A stretch of 64,000 nt of DNA from Theristus sp. LFF4_11 (GCA_030248135.1 JASANC010003937.1:1-64000), one strand, 5' to 3'; positions 11,435 to 23,760 are shown, numbered from the stretch's first letter. Numbers and translations are program-made. The notes: a model not told the origin generated them from the letters alone.

Positions 11435-11968
11435 ATGACGATACCTCGTGGCAATCCGATTATGTCACAATCAGCATACGCTAGAAGGATTCTAGTCAGT
11501 TTTCTGTTTCTATTGACGTTACTTTGGCCAACTGCAAACTTTGCGTCGGCTTGCATGGGAACGGATGAAGTGGAGGACAGTGGCGTCGACGAGGAGCCCG
11601 TCACGAGACCACCGACAAGGGAAGAAAGGCACTGCCCCAGTGTTCAGATGCGCACGATCGTCAAGGAGGTGTGCGCATAGCACTAATAATAGTGTATTAC
11701 GTTTTTTTCAATTTAAAAATTCATTGATTATTACAATTAAAATCGCCATTTGCATCTGAAATTTCAGACAATCCTGGAGAGCACATCCGAAACAACATTG
11801 AGCAAGGTGGCTGAAATGATTACGGAGCGAGCGAATGACAACATGGAGGGAAGATACGAGGCAATGTGCAATGACCAAAAGTTCCCCTTTGAACTGGATA
11901 TTGGACCGGATCGGTGCCTTTATGAAGATGGCACCACTGGCATGCATTGTTATTTGTGGCAATATTGA
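11435..11968 (+). CDS. secreted ground-like domain protein 3
   Basis: Two exons, 11435-11668 and 11768-11968, phase 0, give 144 residues. An alternative start at 11462 would place the hydrophobic segment (ILVSFLFLLTLLWP) nearer the N-terminus. The mature part is short and acidic, then the ground-like domain starts at CPSVQMRTIVKE and continues in exon 2 with EMITERAN, YEAMCNDQKFPFELDIGP, and a final C...CYLWQY. Exon 2 is the same length as that of gene 4 (201 bases) and shares the YEAMC.D..F.F.LDIGP pattern, so genes 3 and 4 form a second pair. The intron position in the domain is shared by all four genes. AATAAA follows at 12141. Function by family only: secreted, hedgehog-related class. Confidence 0.8.
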
Positions 11969-12140
11969 GTGGATTGTTGCGGTTGTTTTTTGCAACGGTT
12001 TTTGGAGATGTTCAGTTCTGGCGTTCAACTTTTTTGCAAAACTTATAATATTTTAGCACGTTTTTTTGTGCAATCTACACTGAAACTGTGCTGAAACTGT
12101 TTTTGACGTTGCTATATGTCCACACAGCGCGAATGTAGTC

Positions 12141-12146
12141 AATAAA
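12141..12146 (+). terminator. AATAAA polyadenylation signal of ground-like gene 3
   Basis: AATAAA lies 173 bases after the stop codon, before a T-run. It is the first such signal downstream of the gene. The rest of the spacer to 12391 shows nothing else. Confidence 0.4.
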
Positions 12147-12391
12147 ATTATTTTTTTTGATGCGTTCATACGTGTTCATGAGAGTGTGGTCATTTCGTTT
12201 CGCTTCTTAGTTTTAAAATAATTGCTGGAAATGTATCAGTTGGCTGATTTTTGTTTTCATGCACAGTGTTTCGCAGATTTCCTTAAAATCGTTTCAGTTT
12301 TTTAAAATTCATAATTTGTAGACAATATCTTTGGAAGGATATCGTTCATTTATAAAAACGCGTTCCTCATAAAAAACTTTCCGCATCGCAT

Positions 12392-13047
12392 ATGCGCATT
12401 ACAATGTGTCATCCGACATTCGGCAAACATTATCAAGCGTTATCGAACATCAGCAACGCGTCGATGCGGGCGTTACTGCTGCTATTAGCAATATCAACGT
12501 TGCTTCCTAGTCAAACGACCGCTTGCCTTGGCGGCGGCGATGGAGGCGACAAGGACAAGGGGACCGGCGGAGAAGATGGTAAAGACGGCGGAGAAGAAGC
12601 TGTCACGTACAGCACCATCGTGCGCACTGCCAGTCCGACGCACAACGAGAAGACGTGCCCGAACAGGGAGCTCAGGGTGATTGCTGAAGAGGTAGGCTCG
12701 CTCGCAACAGTGATGTTTTGCTGGGTGTTCATTTGCAGTAAAACCGCAGTGGAGCACATTTTCCTGTGTTTCCACTGTTGTTGACATGAAAGAAAATCGT
12801 TTTGAGCAAAACTGGTGAACCGTCAAAGTGCTGGTTTTAATTTCAGGCAATCTCTCAAAAAGACCCGGACGTCACGTTGCATCGGCTCTCGAAGAGCATG
12901 CGTGATCGCGCGAACGAGGAGCAGGATGGCGAGTACGAGGCGATGTGCAGCGACAAGCCGTTCAAGTTTCAGCTGGACATCGGGCCGGCGAAATGCCTCG
13001 TGGAAGATCGCGCAACTGACGTGTACTGTTATTTGTGGAAATATTGA
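12392..13047 (+). CDS. secreted ground-like domain protein 4
   Basis: Two exons, 12392-12691 and 12847-13047, phase 0, give 166 residues. The in-frame ATG at 12464 puts a classical signal peptide (MRALLLLLAISTLLPSQTTA) at the N-terminus and is the more likely start, giving 142 residues. The linker is Gly/Asp/Lys-rich with a GGGDGGDKDKGTGG-like low-complexity run, unlike the Pro-rich linkers of genes 1 and 2. The ground-like domain begins CPNRELRVIAEE and ends CYLWKY. It is the closest paralogue of gene 3. It is the last gene of the cluster and converges on the receptor gene on the other strand 230 bp away. Confidence 0.8.
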
Positions 13048-13278
13048 TCAGAGTTCGCTCATACATGCTGAATCGACTCGCTCATTGTTTGCATTTTTAG
13101 ATAAACTGTTATTTACATGTTCTTGACGTTTATTGGCTATTCACTGTGAAAAAAAACGGGATATGCCGATGTGTGGGGACGCTTTTTTCATCTTCCATTA
13201 AGCATCCTCCTCCTCAAGTTAAAGATCCTGTCCATTCTCCTCCTGTCCATCAAGTATGCCGCCCAGTTTTTTAAAATT

Positions 13279-15467
13279 TCAATCGTAATCCTCAAGACCG
13301 ATGTTTCGTCGTGCAGACACGGCCACCGTGAACATTCCGTCGCCGTGCGCCCGGTAGCGCAGCAGCCTTGCGCCGTTGCAAGCGATCTCGATCAGAAGGA
13401 CGACCATCGCCAGCAGCAAGCCGACTGTCAACAGCAGCCACGATCCGGAACTCTCCGTCATACCGAGCGGCACGAAATTCGGTGAACTCCGATGCAGGTG
13501 ACTCGAGTGAGCGGCGCAGCTCGCCTGAACGTAGCGCTCCTTCTCGGTGCCCAATTCGGCGCGATTGTATCGATCGGCGAGCAGCTGCGAGTAGTTCCGC
13601 TGCCACATGATCGCCCAGTTGATGCGCTCGACATAGGCACGTTGCGGGAGCGACTTTCGAAAGAGCATGCCGTAGCCGACGGTCGGAATCTCCAGTTGCT
13701 CCATTTCGATCAGTCGCAGTGGGGGGCATTTTTGAGTGGCGACCAGGAACTCGACGACGCCCGCGTAGTGGACGAACGCGAATTGGTGGCCGTCGGGGGC
13801 GTCAATGTGCGCGTACACCAGCTGGATGCCTTCCGCTTCGTCGGCCACTAATTCAGCCGGGTTTTGATGGAACGCCTGAAACATCAATCGGTAAATCAAA
13901 TAACTCTTTTTAATCAAACTCTAAATCATGCTCGATCAGGTGATTAATCGCCTTTTTGGCTTTGCATTTAATCCAGTATGTTTGGTGTAACCAGCTCGAT
14001 GCAGCGATTCGATGCACAGATTCGAGTGTCAGCATCTGTCAATAGCATCTGTCAATAGCATCTGTTTGCATGTTTGACTGTACAGTGTACGTGTAATTTG
14101 ACGCGCATGGAGATGTACAGCTAGCGAAGCCAATTCTATTCACAAACTACCTCTTGTAAGCTCTTCAAAAATCTCTGTCGATCCGTGGAGCGGTCGAGTG
14201 CTGACTGCAGACTGCCGGTGTGCACTAGTGCCACCTTCAGGCGTTGCTCTCTGACCGCCGCAATCAGCGACGCCGTGTCTTCGATTTCGTGTCTCGCGAC
14301 ACGAGGAATCAGCAGTGACGTCAAGATGCTCGTTCTGTAACGCAATCGGTTTAGTTTTCTGAGCTCTTTTGACAAACTCACCGAAATCAGCGTCACCCTC
14401 GTGACCCGTGTTAGATTGGTCTTGCAGTGCGGCAAGGTTAGCCGGTAACATCGCCTATAATCACCGTTCGTTCGTTGTTTGCGCTCTAAAATTTAATCCA
14501 GAAACAATTACCGTATCAGCCCGTAGACAAACATCGCTAGCAGCGCTGCGAACACCGTCAAAACGTACGAAGCTGCACCCGCCGACAGTCGCGTCCGCAT
14601 CAACCGCGCGTACAAGTGATAGCAGAGTCGAATCAGAAATACGAGCAGTAAAATCGTTGTCCAGACTTGTGGCGTGTAAATTCGAGTGAATCCTTGAATG
14701 CCATGGCTGAATACCACTGACAAACTGTCCGGCAGACTGTTGTACGTGCACGTCGACTGATTGCTTGGCTCGTCATCGATAGCGCGCATTCACCAAGAGT
14801 TCGAATTGGTGATAAAAATTCTTGGAAAGGTTTTGTTCGCAAAAAAGGCCACAAAAAATTACTTTTGGGGCAGCAACAAAGACAATTCATACATCTGATT
14901 CCAGCTCTAATGCTAAAGCGCCATTCTCGCTGGCGTGTAACTTCACGCGACGTCTCTTCACAAAACATTCATGAAACGAAAACATCGCAGCATCACGTGC
15001 TGAAGTGACGCCAGCGCTTCAGAGCGCGCGTGTGCATGAACGGGCCTTAAAGAAATCCGATCAAAAGTTCGCCAGATGAAACGGACTCGATCTCTTGACG
15101 AATGCGTGCCTGCGTGAAAGTACAGCTCGTCCGGCAACGCAGCCGCCCGCTGCTGCACCTGCTGCAAGATCGGCACCGAGAATTGAAATCGATCTAGTCG
15201 ATCTTCGTATTGCCCGTAGAAATTGATCGAGCCGTCGAGCGCGTCCCGTTCGATGGCGTTCATGATGTCGACAAACTTTGTCGGCCCTTCGAAAACGGTC
15301 ACGTTGTAATCGAGCCGGGCGGTGCGCATCACGGTTTGCACGATGTCGACGACGATGCCCGGGTATTTGCAGTGTTGCTCATTCGCGGAGTCCCCGCTAA
15401 TCAGACGACGCGTGTAACAGGGCGCCGTGAATGGCATGCCCTCGTGTGCGTAGCCGAGACGGAGCAT
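13279..15467 (-). CDS. ionotropic glutamate receptor-like channel (IR type, ligand-binding domain plus membrane domain)
   Basis: Three 3' exons are firm: about 14750-14512, 14334-14151 and 13875-13279, joined in phase. The first exon (from 15467) encodes the first lobe of the ligand-binding domain (LRLGYAHEGMPFTAPC, then FVDIMNAIERDALDGSINFYG and FQFSVPILQQ); its donor is probably at 15158 but is not certain. Then come M1 (VWTTILLLVFLIRLCYHLY), M3 (SYVLTVFAALLAMFVYGLIR followed by TSILTSLL, the usual post-M3 position), the second lobe, and M4 (GSWLLLTVGLLLAMVVLLIEI) near the C-terminus. No amino-terminal LIVBP domain is seen, as in ionotropic receptors rather than AMPA-type subunits. The family forms ligand-gated cation channels in neurons. 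The true 5' end could lie further upstream, where a palindromic repeat (15558-16151) now sits. Ligand unknown. Confidence 0.8.
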
Positions 15468-15557
15468 GTTTTCTGGCTGGCGTTTAGCAATGATGATGAG
15501 TACCCGTAGTAATTGTATGTCAAAAAGTGTGTCGAAAGTGCAAATCTGTCGGAATTA

Positions 15558-16151
15558 AGGCGCGTTTATCAATTAGTTTTTCGTGCGTACGCACGGAGAC
15601 AGAACGTAAAAAATGGCTACGCGAATTAGAATTTCGTGCGCATGACTGTCGTTCGCACGTAACGACTGTTTTGCGCGCATGATTTAGAACGTTGTCCGTG
15701 CGCACGCACGAAAACTTGGGCCCACACGAATTAGAATTTCGTGCGTACGACTTACGTCTGTCCGACACGACTGTTTTGCGCACGGGATTTAGAACGACTG
15801 TCTGTCCGTACGCAAAAAGACAAATGCGCACGCGAATTAGAATTTCGTGCGCACGACTGTCGGACGACTTTTTGCTACTGGCAGCAAAAAGTCGTCCGAC
15901 GGATGTGCGCACAAAATTCTAATTCGCGTGCGCAAGCTTGTCCGTCCGCACGTTCGGACATACCACACGACGTTTTGCCCACGCGAATTAGTTCTCCGTA
16001 CGCACGCACGACACTTCAGTCGTTCTAAATGCGGTGCGCAGTCTTAAGTTTTGTCGTGTGGCGTAAACGAAACGACTGTTTTGCGCCCCGCATTTAGAAC
16101 GACGTGCGTTCCGTGCGTACGTACGAAAAACTAATTGCTAAACGCGCCTTT
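15558..16151. mobile_element. palindromic fold-back element rich in CGTGCGTACG
   Basis: Inverted termini AAGGCGCGTTTATCAATTAG-like and CTAATTGCTAAACGCGCCTTT enclose about 590 bp in which short palindromes (CGTGCGCACG, GTGCGTACGCACG, CGCGAATTAGAATTTCGTGC-type) recur at least eight times in both orientations. It lies 90 bp beyond the first recognised exon of the receptor gene. No transposase. The following stretch 16152-16610 shows nothing recognisable. Confidence 0.8.
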
Positions 16152-16610
16152 AGTTTTTTTCCTACGTCGAAAATTGTTAGTATCTAATGATCAGATGAAA
16201 AAACTATCAGAAAAGGTTCAACAATTTTTTTAATCCTGCTTAAATTTTTGCAATGGAATCCTCACAGTAAATAGAAAATGTTTTGTCCATAGCGTAACGT
16301 GTTTTCTGAATGTGAAAAAGTTGATTATGTTAATGGGAAAACAGCTGAACTGATCAAAATCAATACGAAATTGAAACACCATTCACACGTCCAGGCACTC
16401 TGTATTCCAGCACACTGACAGTTTCCCACTTTTTATTCCAGTTATTCGACCTGAACCAACATTTGAATTGAAGATAACATTCCAGGTAAATGTGGAAATG
16501 GTTAAGTAAACACGATTTGACGCACATATCGACTGCACACATGTTTTTTTTGTTGAACGGATCTGTCTTCAGTTCCAAGCGATAGTAACGCGAATTTGTA
16601 CAGGAGTTCA

Positions 16611-18937
16611 CTAATCAAACTCCACCGGAATACCGTAGCGTTTCAATCGCCAATCGTCGTGTCGAGTGTACGGACCGTGGTGATCGCGAATCAACCAAAT
16701 CGAGTCGATTTTCTCACGAGTCTGATAAAAACATAAAACCTCATTTCATGACAGGCCGCTAAAGTTTTTTGGCGCAAAAAAAGATAATAAACACAACAAC
16801 AAGACAGGAATACCGCAGCGGGTATCTGTTCCCAGTAGAGGTGCGTTCTGTTCACGATTTGCATTCGAGCATACCCGTACGCTTTGTCCCTGAACGCTGA
16901 CCAGCCTGGTTGTTCGTGATGGAATGGTGCCAGTTCTTCTCGGCAACCCTGAAATTTGTAATCACTGATTCCATGCGCAATTAGTAACAATGTCTGCAAG
17001 AAACACGGTTTTCAAGTGGCCTTAAACGGACCGCCGAGCCAGTGGTGATGTGAGTCGGAGCCGGGGCATTCTTGTACGGGTTGTCGCCGTGTTTGAATGC
17101 CTGAGTGGTTTGAGTAAAAAAGATTTCATAACGGCAATCTATACGCAGCTGAAAAATTGGAAAACATTTGGAGATAATTTGTTTCACCGTGCGATTGTAC
17201 ACCGGATACAGTCGCTCGTACGAGTGCTCGTGCGCCCAGATCTCGAGGTCCACACCGAAATCGTGAAACAGTTTCTCCAATGCGTACGCGTGCGTTCCGG
17301 GCATACCAACTCGAATCTAGACCAACTTGAGATACGGTATATTTGAATAATCTGACTGAAAGATTTCACGATTTCAAGAAGTAGTGTAGCAGCGATCACA
17401 TGCCCTTGTCTCAATCTTGGTGCAGTCTGCGTAGTTGGCATTCGAGCAGTACATTGGTCGATGGCCCATCGTGATGATCCATGGAACGTTCTGGCGGTTC
17501 TGGTTTGCGGCCTGAGCAAATTTTTATGATTTTTGCAAGCTAATCGATTGATCACGGAAAACCGCATCGCTGCTTCACGCACTATCAAATCATGCATCAG
17601 CCAGTTGTACTGGTTGGCGATCTGTTTTGTGCCGTACTCGGTGAAATAGTAGAACTCCGTGCTGAACATGATGAAGTGCGCGAGACCAAGGTCGAAACTG
17701 CAATAGCGAAACGTTTTTTTTGCTAATTCTGGAAACGCGTTTTCACTACAACTTGACCAACAGTAATTTTACCTGTAATAATGGTTGGACACCGAATCCG
17801 GCATGGTGAATCGATTGACGTAATTGGAGAAGTTGTACGCTTGTTCGTGGTTGCCAGGCAGCGCCATGTACGCCAAACTGGCGGCTAACGGTTCGATTTG
17901 ACGGAAAAATTCGTCTGCGTTTCGTCCATTTTCGGAGTCCATGTCGTAAGCAAAGTCGCCTGGGATGTAATAGTTAAGGAAATGAATTTTCCATATATCC
18001 ATTAAACACAAACACTTGAAATGACTTTCAAAAACAAGTCATTTTTAACAAAAGCAAGTGAATTTCGGATATTGACATTTTGTTTCTTTTTTGTGCGTGT
18101 ATCAAAGTGCGTTTCATTGTTTGTCTCGTACCAACCGACGTGCAGAGCCATTTGAATGTCGTCTGTTTTTGCATCTTGAATCAGCGATTTCAGTGCGCGT
18201 GCATTTGCAGTTCCCATGTCACCAAACACTGCGTATTTGTAGCCTTCATTCGGTTTCCACGCAGTCAACGCTTTGAAACTGAACACTTTCGACCACGTGA
18301 CACCGTCACCGACGCGGTAGTCTGAACGAATGAGAGCAAAAGTTGGCTTGCTGTTAAGGTTTAGACTTTTAAAACAAGAAATTGTCTTAGTGTATGTGAC
18401 AACTGGCTAGCTAATTTATTTCACTTAGTGTAATATTACGATTTCAACATTTTCACTTGTATTTCAATCACGTACAGCTGCGGTAAACTAAATTTTTAGC
18501 CAGTTGAAACTCACAATATTGCTGTCTCGGCACCAACGGTTTCATCGTAGCGCGGTGCACGTAAATCCTTCGGCGTTCCAATCCACCGTCGGTAAACTCG
18601 GTCATATTTCCAGTTACAGTTTGGCTCAAACTTGACGCTGCAGTGCCAAATTGACATTTTGCTACTGCCACTGGAGTCAGAGTGACCCAAGTAACGTGCA
18701 TCACTGAGGGCGTGCCTGATATGGTTTGAAAATTTAAAAAATAATTCAATTGGTGCTCTTGCGTGTTCTGTGGAATTAAACAAAACGCTGTGTTTTTATT
18801 GACGAGACAGCGTTTTGCATATTATTGCATATAATACCTCCATAAGAAAGATGAACTTGCTCCGGATTTGCAGTGTCTATTGCTTCACTGAATGCACAAC
18901 ACGCACCAATCAACGCTGTTATCACAACAATGTTCAT
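16611..18937 (-). CDS. purple acid phosphatase (acid phosphatase type 7 class), copy 1
   Basis: Ten exons can be joined in phase (18937-18838, 18715-18515, 18321-18136, 17959-17773, 17697-17583, 17511-17404, 17316-17188, 17100-17032, 16948-16814, 16721-16611), giving 446 residues. A signal peptide (MNIVVITALIGACCAFS) is followed by an N-terminal fibronectin-like domain (PEQVHLSYG, MHVTWVT) and the calcineurin-like metal centre: FGDMG (Asp about 135), GDFAYD (Tyr about 167), GNHE (about 199), MGHRPMY and AHEHSYE (about 328-330). These are the expected Fe-Zn/Fe-Mn ligands, so the enzyme is probably an active secreted or lysosomal acid phosphatase. The donor after exon 6 reads GG|GCATGT, a GC donor, where copy 2 has GT. 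It stands in tandem with copies 2 and 3 in the same orientation. Confidence 0.88.
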
Positions 18938-19138
18938 GTTGTTGAAAACTTCCTAATTTTTTGCTTTGTTCTGTCGTCCAGTTGGCTGAGAAAAACGTGT
19001 TTTTGTTTCTCAGTTTATTTGATGTCCAGCCATCAAAAAAAAATTGAAACTGAAACAGATGTTAACAATCGCACAATGAACAAGATAATGTGATGATAAA
19101 ATTTTGAATCGTTCAACAGTTTTCAAAAAAATTAATGT

Positions 19139-22100
19139 TCACATTTCATTCTTTCGCTTGGCAAACTCCACTGGAATTCCGAAGCGTTTCAAGCGCCAGT
19201 CGTCGTGCCGCGTGTAGGGACCGTGATTTTCACGAATCAGCCAAATCGAGTCGATTTTCTGTCTGTCCTAAATAAAGTGAATTCAAATAAACCCCAAATG
19301 GGTAAAAAAATCTTGCTTTGTGAATGCCGATTTCCTGCAGTCCGCCGTTCGTGTTCGGTGCGAGTCAGTCAACAACAATTTCAAATTGGATCACGTGATC
19401 TGTGCTTATTGTGATGAAAAGTGTCACTTGAAGATTTGTCAAATGTTCGTTGTTGTCTAAGCAGTTAGCGCATGGTTTTAGAATTGAATGCTATTCTGCC
19501 GCGTGCACGCCACGTGTCTGTCTGACTGCTTCAAACAAACGACCAATACTATTCGTCTCTCACGGGCGCCATCAGTTGCTCCCAGTACAAATGCGTCCCA
19601 TTTGGTATGTGCATCCGAGCGTAACCGAATTCGACTGATCGAAACGCGCTCCAATCTGGTTTCAGATCGGCGAACGGATCCGTCCACTCCTTGCAACCCT
19701 GTTGACAAGAAAAAGACAAGCTGAAGCCTTGTGCATATAGCCTGCCAAATAATGCATAAGATCGCTTTCGGACATAAACTGCAATCAGAAAGTACAAAAA
19801 ACCCGAGAAATTTTGCAAAAGTTGAAAAAAATGAAAATCTTGCCGCCGAGCCAGTGGTGATGTGGGTCGGAGCCGGCGGGTTCTTGTACGGGTTGTCGCC
19901 GTGTTTGAATGCCTGAAATAACGTTTCCGACATTGAAAACCAGCAAAGTCAAAGAAAAAAAAATGAAATGTTCAGTTCACCACGCGTTGATACAACGGGT
20001 ACAGTCGCTCGTACGAGTGCTCGTGCGCCCAAATCTCCAAGTCCACACCGAAATCGTGGAACATCGTCTCCAGTCCGTACGCGTGCGTTCCGGGCATGCC
20101 GACACGCACCTGTGCTTTTATTTCTAGCCTTTTCTTTTTCAAACGTTTTTTTTGAGTTCCCGCAGCTTGCATAATACTCGGGAGTTGCGTGACTCGGGAC
20201 TAAAACTCCATGTGCGCATTGAATCTCGGGGCCAAAATAAAAGCTCACACGATCACGCATGATGTGACGCGAGTCACGCGAGCATGCAACAGCGCATTCC
20301 CAACTGCATCGTCTTACCCTTGTCTCAATCTTGGTGCAGTCGTCGTGGTCCGAGTTTGAGCAGTACATCGGTCGATGGCCCATCGTGATGATCCAGGGCA
20401 CTTTCTTTCGATTCTGATTGGCGGCCTGAAAAAAACGCAATTTGCTACCTGAAAACTCTTTGTATTTTGAATTTCTTTATTGTTGAACGCACAATCAAAT
20501 CGTGCATCAGCCAGTTGTACTGGTTGGCGATCTGTTGTGTGCCGTACTCGGTGAAATAGTAGAACTCCGTGCTGAACATGATGAAGTGCGCGAGACCAAG
20601 GTCGAAGCTGCAATGGCAGCAAACATCGAGGAGAGGTAACGGTGATACAAAAATGTGTAACGGTTATCTAAAACTTTACAAGCATAACCAAAAACCAAAA
20701 CCTGTAATAATGATTGGACACCGAATCCGGCATGGTGAACCGACTGACATAATTGGAGAAGTTGTACGCTTGTTCATGATTGCCAGGCAACGCCATATAC
20801 GCCAAACTGGCAGCGAACGGCTCGATTTGACGGAAATACAAGTCCGCGTTGCGCGCGTTGTCATCGTGCATGTCGTATGCGAAGTCGCCTGCGCAAAAGT
20901 GGTCGCAAATTGACAGCAAAAATGCGGCTGTTCAAAAAACTTTTTTTTCAAAAAACTTTACACCGGAAAAACTCAAAAATGTTTTTTAAAACGTCACCTT
21001 TCACCCCCTCCCCCCCCCTTCCTCCGCTTAGTCACACACTGAAATCGACCAACCAACATGCAGCGCCATTTGAATGTTGTTTTCCTCTACATCTTTCAAC
21101 AGTGGCTTCAGTGCGCGTGCATTTGTGGTTCCCATGTCACCAAACACTGCGTATTTGTAGCCTTCATTCGGTTTCCATTCAGTCAACGCTTTGAAACTGA
21201 ACGCTTTCGACCACGTGACACCGTCACCAACGCGGTAGTCTGAGAGGGTGGGGCAGAATATGATTTTGAAAACTGATTGCATTGGATTCAACAACGCTTC
21301 TGGCTCATGTTCCAATATCATACTCTTTCCAAATGCAAAAGCATTTTAAAATAAAACTAACTAAACTTTGTTGGTTCAAAAGATACATATGGCAAATAAC
21401 GTGCATTCTGTATTCTCCTTCAATCAGACTCAATGATATACAGGGTGGTCCAAAAAAAGGTTCCAATTCTAAAATGCTCTCACTGGCGTGTGGCGTGTGC
21501 TACGGCGTTTAGAGCTCAAAATTGGAACACTATTAGAAAACATTTGGTGGTTTTTCTGGCCAAATTTTTGTTACTGTATGTTGCCCTATCACTCGCTACG
21601 CTACAGCAGAATATCTGAAAAACAAGAAAGATCGACCAATCTGGTGAAGTACAGAGGGTTGATTTAGCTGTAGCAAAAACCTCATGGCCTAAAATTTGGA
21701 ACACTGTTAGAATACTTTGAGAGCTTTTTTGTGATCAAATTTTTTTTGGTTTACACGTTTCAGTTCATTTTTACAGTGTAATTTTCAAAAAAATAGCGAT
21801 TTTTGACAAAAAAAACAACGTTCCACCCATAATCTCACGGTTTATCATTGCTCATACCGACTTGTGAACTTATGTATCGCCACGTGGTGTAAAATAGAAT
21901 TTTGTACAATATTGCCGAACCACTGTAGATAACTTATTCGCATGTTCCCACCAACTGGCAGACCAGACTCGCTTTTCTGCCGTCCACTTAACCATGATGG
22001 CAGCAACGACTGAAAATGGAATTGCATCTTTCACTGCAAAAAACAACCAGTCTGCTATGGTGAAAAATATCAGAGTGACAAAATGTTTGAATTAAAAAAA

Positions 22101-23127
22101 AGAAAAAAACAGTTTGCATCTGGAAAGATAAATTTGCACCTGTTCTGGGCAGAACCGCTCACGCACGACCAGACTCAAAGTGAAACATCAGGGTGATCAA
22201 AGACTGTTCAAATGCAATTCAGCATTCGGCATTTCCAAGCCACTGTATGTGCGTATTGTTTTTTTCATCTTTTTTTGTGTTGTGAACACTCGGGTTGTCA
22301 CCAACGTTCATCATTTGGTCTTTGTTACAGCTAAATTAACCCTCTGCATTTCACCACGTTTGTCGATTTTTCATGTTTTTCAGATATTCTGCTGTAGTGA
22401 GTGATAGCGGCAACATACCGTGAAAAAAAATTTAGTCAGAAAAACCTCCAAATTTTTTCCACTGGTGTTTTAATTTTCAGCTCTAAACACCTTAGCACAC
22501 GCCAGTGAGAGCATTTTAGAATTGGAACCTTTTTTTGGCCCACCCTGTATTAAGAGGTGATTTCAACCCATCAAAGAATCCTGCAGTTTAGCTTTGTCAC
22601 ATCCAAACGTGCGCTTTGTTCGTTTACAAGTTTTTTTGTAAACTGACAGTATCTCTGTCCAGGCACCAGATTTCGCATCGTCACTCGATGGATGAAGATC
22701 CTTCGATGTTCATTGCCACCATCGACAAATTCGGTCATGTTTCCGGTGACATTTTGACAAAGAGTGGCAGGATCTTTGCCAAATTGGCATTGCGCCGTGC
22801 TCACTGGCGACAGGGTGGCCCAGGTGACGTGCATTATCGTGGAGTTACCTGTGATTTGGAGGAGATTATATGCGTGTTTTGAACGCTTTCATTTTGAAAA
22901 TGGAAACCGTGGTAAGTTTCAGTCTTGAAAATCGTAGGTTTGATTTGTCACAAAAAAGATAAGCGACTCGTTGGTGCAGCCAATCAATGAGACGTTTGAA
23001 AAAAATTTAAACAATAAATACCTCCAAATGAAAGATGCACTTGCTCGGGCACTGCTGTGTCAGAATGAGCATTTTCAATCCAAAAACCAAGAAAGAAGGT
23101 AAAGATGGCGATTTTGTTGTCGATCAT
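19139..23127 (-). CDS. purple acid phosphatase, copy 2
   Basis: Ten exons, 23127-23022, 22848-22648, 21239-21054, 20888-20702, 20607-20493, 20425-20318, 20109-19981, 19912-19844, 19698-19564 and 19267-19139, give 454 residues. Exons 2 to 9 have exactly the same lengths as in copy 1, which is direct evidence for tandem duplication. The signal peptide is MIDNKIAIFTFFLGFWIENAH. The metal-ligand motifs FGDMG, GDFAYD, GNHE, MGHRPMY and AHEHSYE are all present. The C-terminus is slightly longer (KRKNEM). The intron after exon 8 has a GC donor (GCG|GCAAGA) where copy 1 has GT. Intron 2 is 1.4 kb because it contains an inverted-repeat element (21441-22547). Predicted secreted or lysosomal phosphomonoesterase. 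Confidence 0.88.
21441..22547. mobile_element. TA-flanked fold-back element with CAGGGTGG termini
   Basis: Ends CAGGGTGGTCCAAAAAAAGG and CCTTTTTTTGGCCCACCCTG are inverted repeats flanked by TA, and the similarity continues inward for about 300 bp on each side, including the blocks near 21610-21680 and 22325-22395. It sits in intron 2 of phosphatase copy 2. The TA flank and terminus suggest a Tc1/mariner-like non-autonomous element. A solo end of the same type (GGATCACCCTG) is at 23870-23880 within the copy 3 remnant. Confidence 0.8.
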
Positions 23128-23621
23128 GGTGTGCAATTTTTTGGGAAACGAACTTTTCAAATACAACTGTTTGGTTTTCAATTAACTTTATGAGACATAT
23201 TTAAATGAAACAATGTTGCTTCGAACCCCAGATTGCAGCTGTATTTATTCTCACACCAAAAAAACGCATAAACAGTCCCAGCTCATCCAGTCGAACAATA
23301 ATAAAGTGGTGAAAGCATGATTGAACCTGATAATTTCAACCTGACTTTGTCAAAAAAGCGGAAAATATTGCGTATCATTATTGTCACGTTTTCACCTGAT
23401 TCCTTCAGGTCTGTGCATATTCAGTCCAGATCATGGCAAAACATCCGGTGCAACGTAGACACCGAACCTTCTGAGTCTCTCGTCATCTGCGTCCGTGTAC
23501 GGCTGAAGTGAATCACGGATCAACCAAATCGAGTCGATCACTTGGCCGTTCTAGTGCGTTTTTTTGATTGAGAAATATTCAATTTAAGTTCAATTCATAT
23601 TCAAGAGTCATTTTAAGTTTT

Positions 23622-23760
23622 GAAGTATGATCTTTTATTTTGGTACCGAGACTCAACGGGCGCGTAGATAGGTAAACAGTTTCATGCGTGACGCGGGAAT
23701 TCAAAATTGGTTAAGTGATCCGCGTCTCCGAAATAGGACCGGGTCACTCAGGCATCATTC
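23622..23760 (+). mobile_element. MITE family D, partial copy
   Basis: Matches the left part of the copies at 34877 and 47087 (CTTTTATTTTGGTACCG, GCGGGAATTCAAAATTGG, GGACCGGGTCACT). It is directly followed at 23763 by ATTATCTAAAAATGCGGGAG, the terminus of the hairpin repeat found at 28073 and 43157, so this spot is a mosaic of at least two repeat ends. Confidence 0.65.

Noticed and set aside
15520..16047. Arg-rich open frames in both directions
   Set aside because: They lie wholly in the palindromic CGTGCGTACG element and mirror each other.
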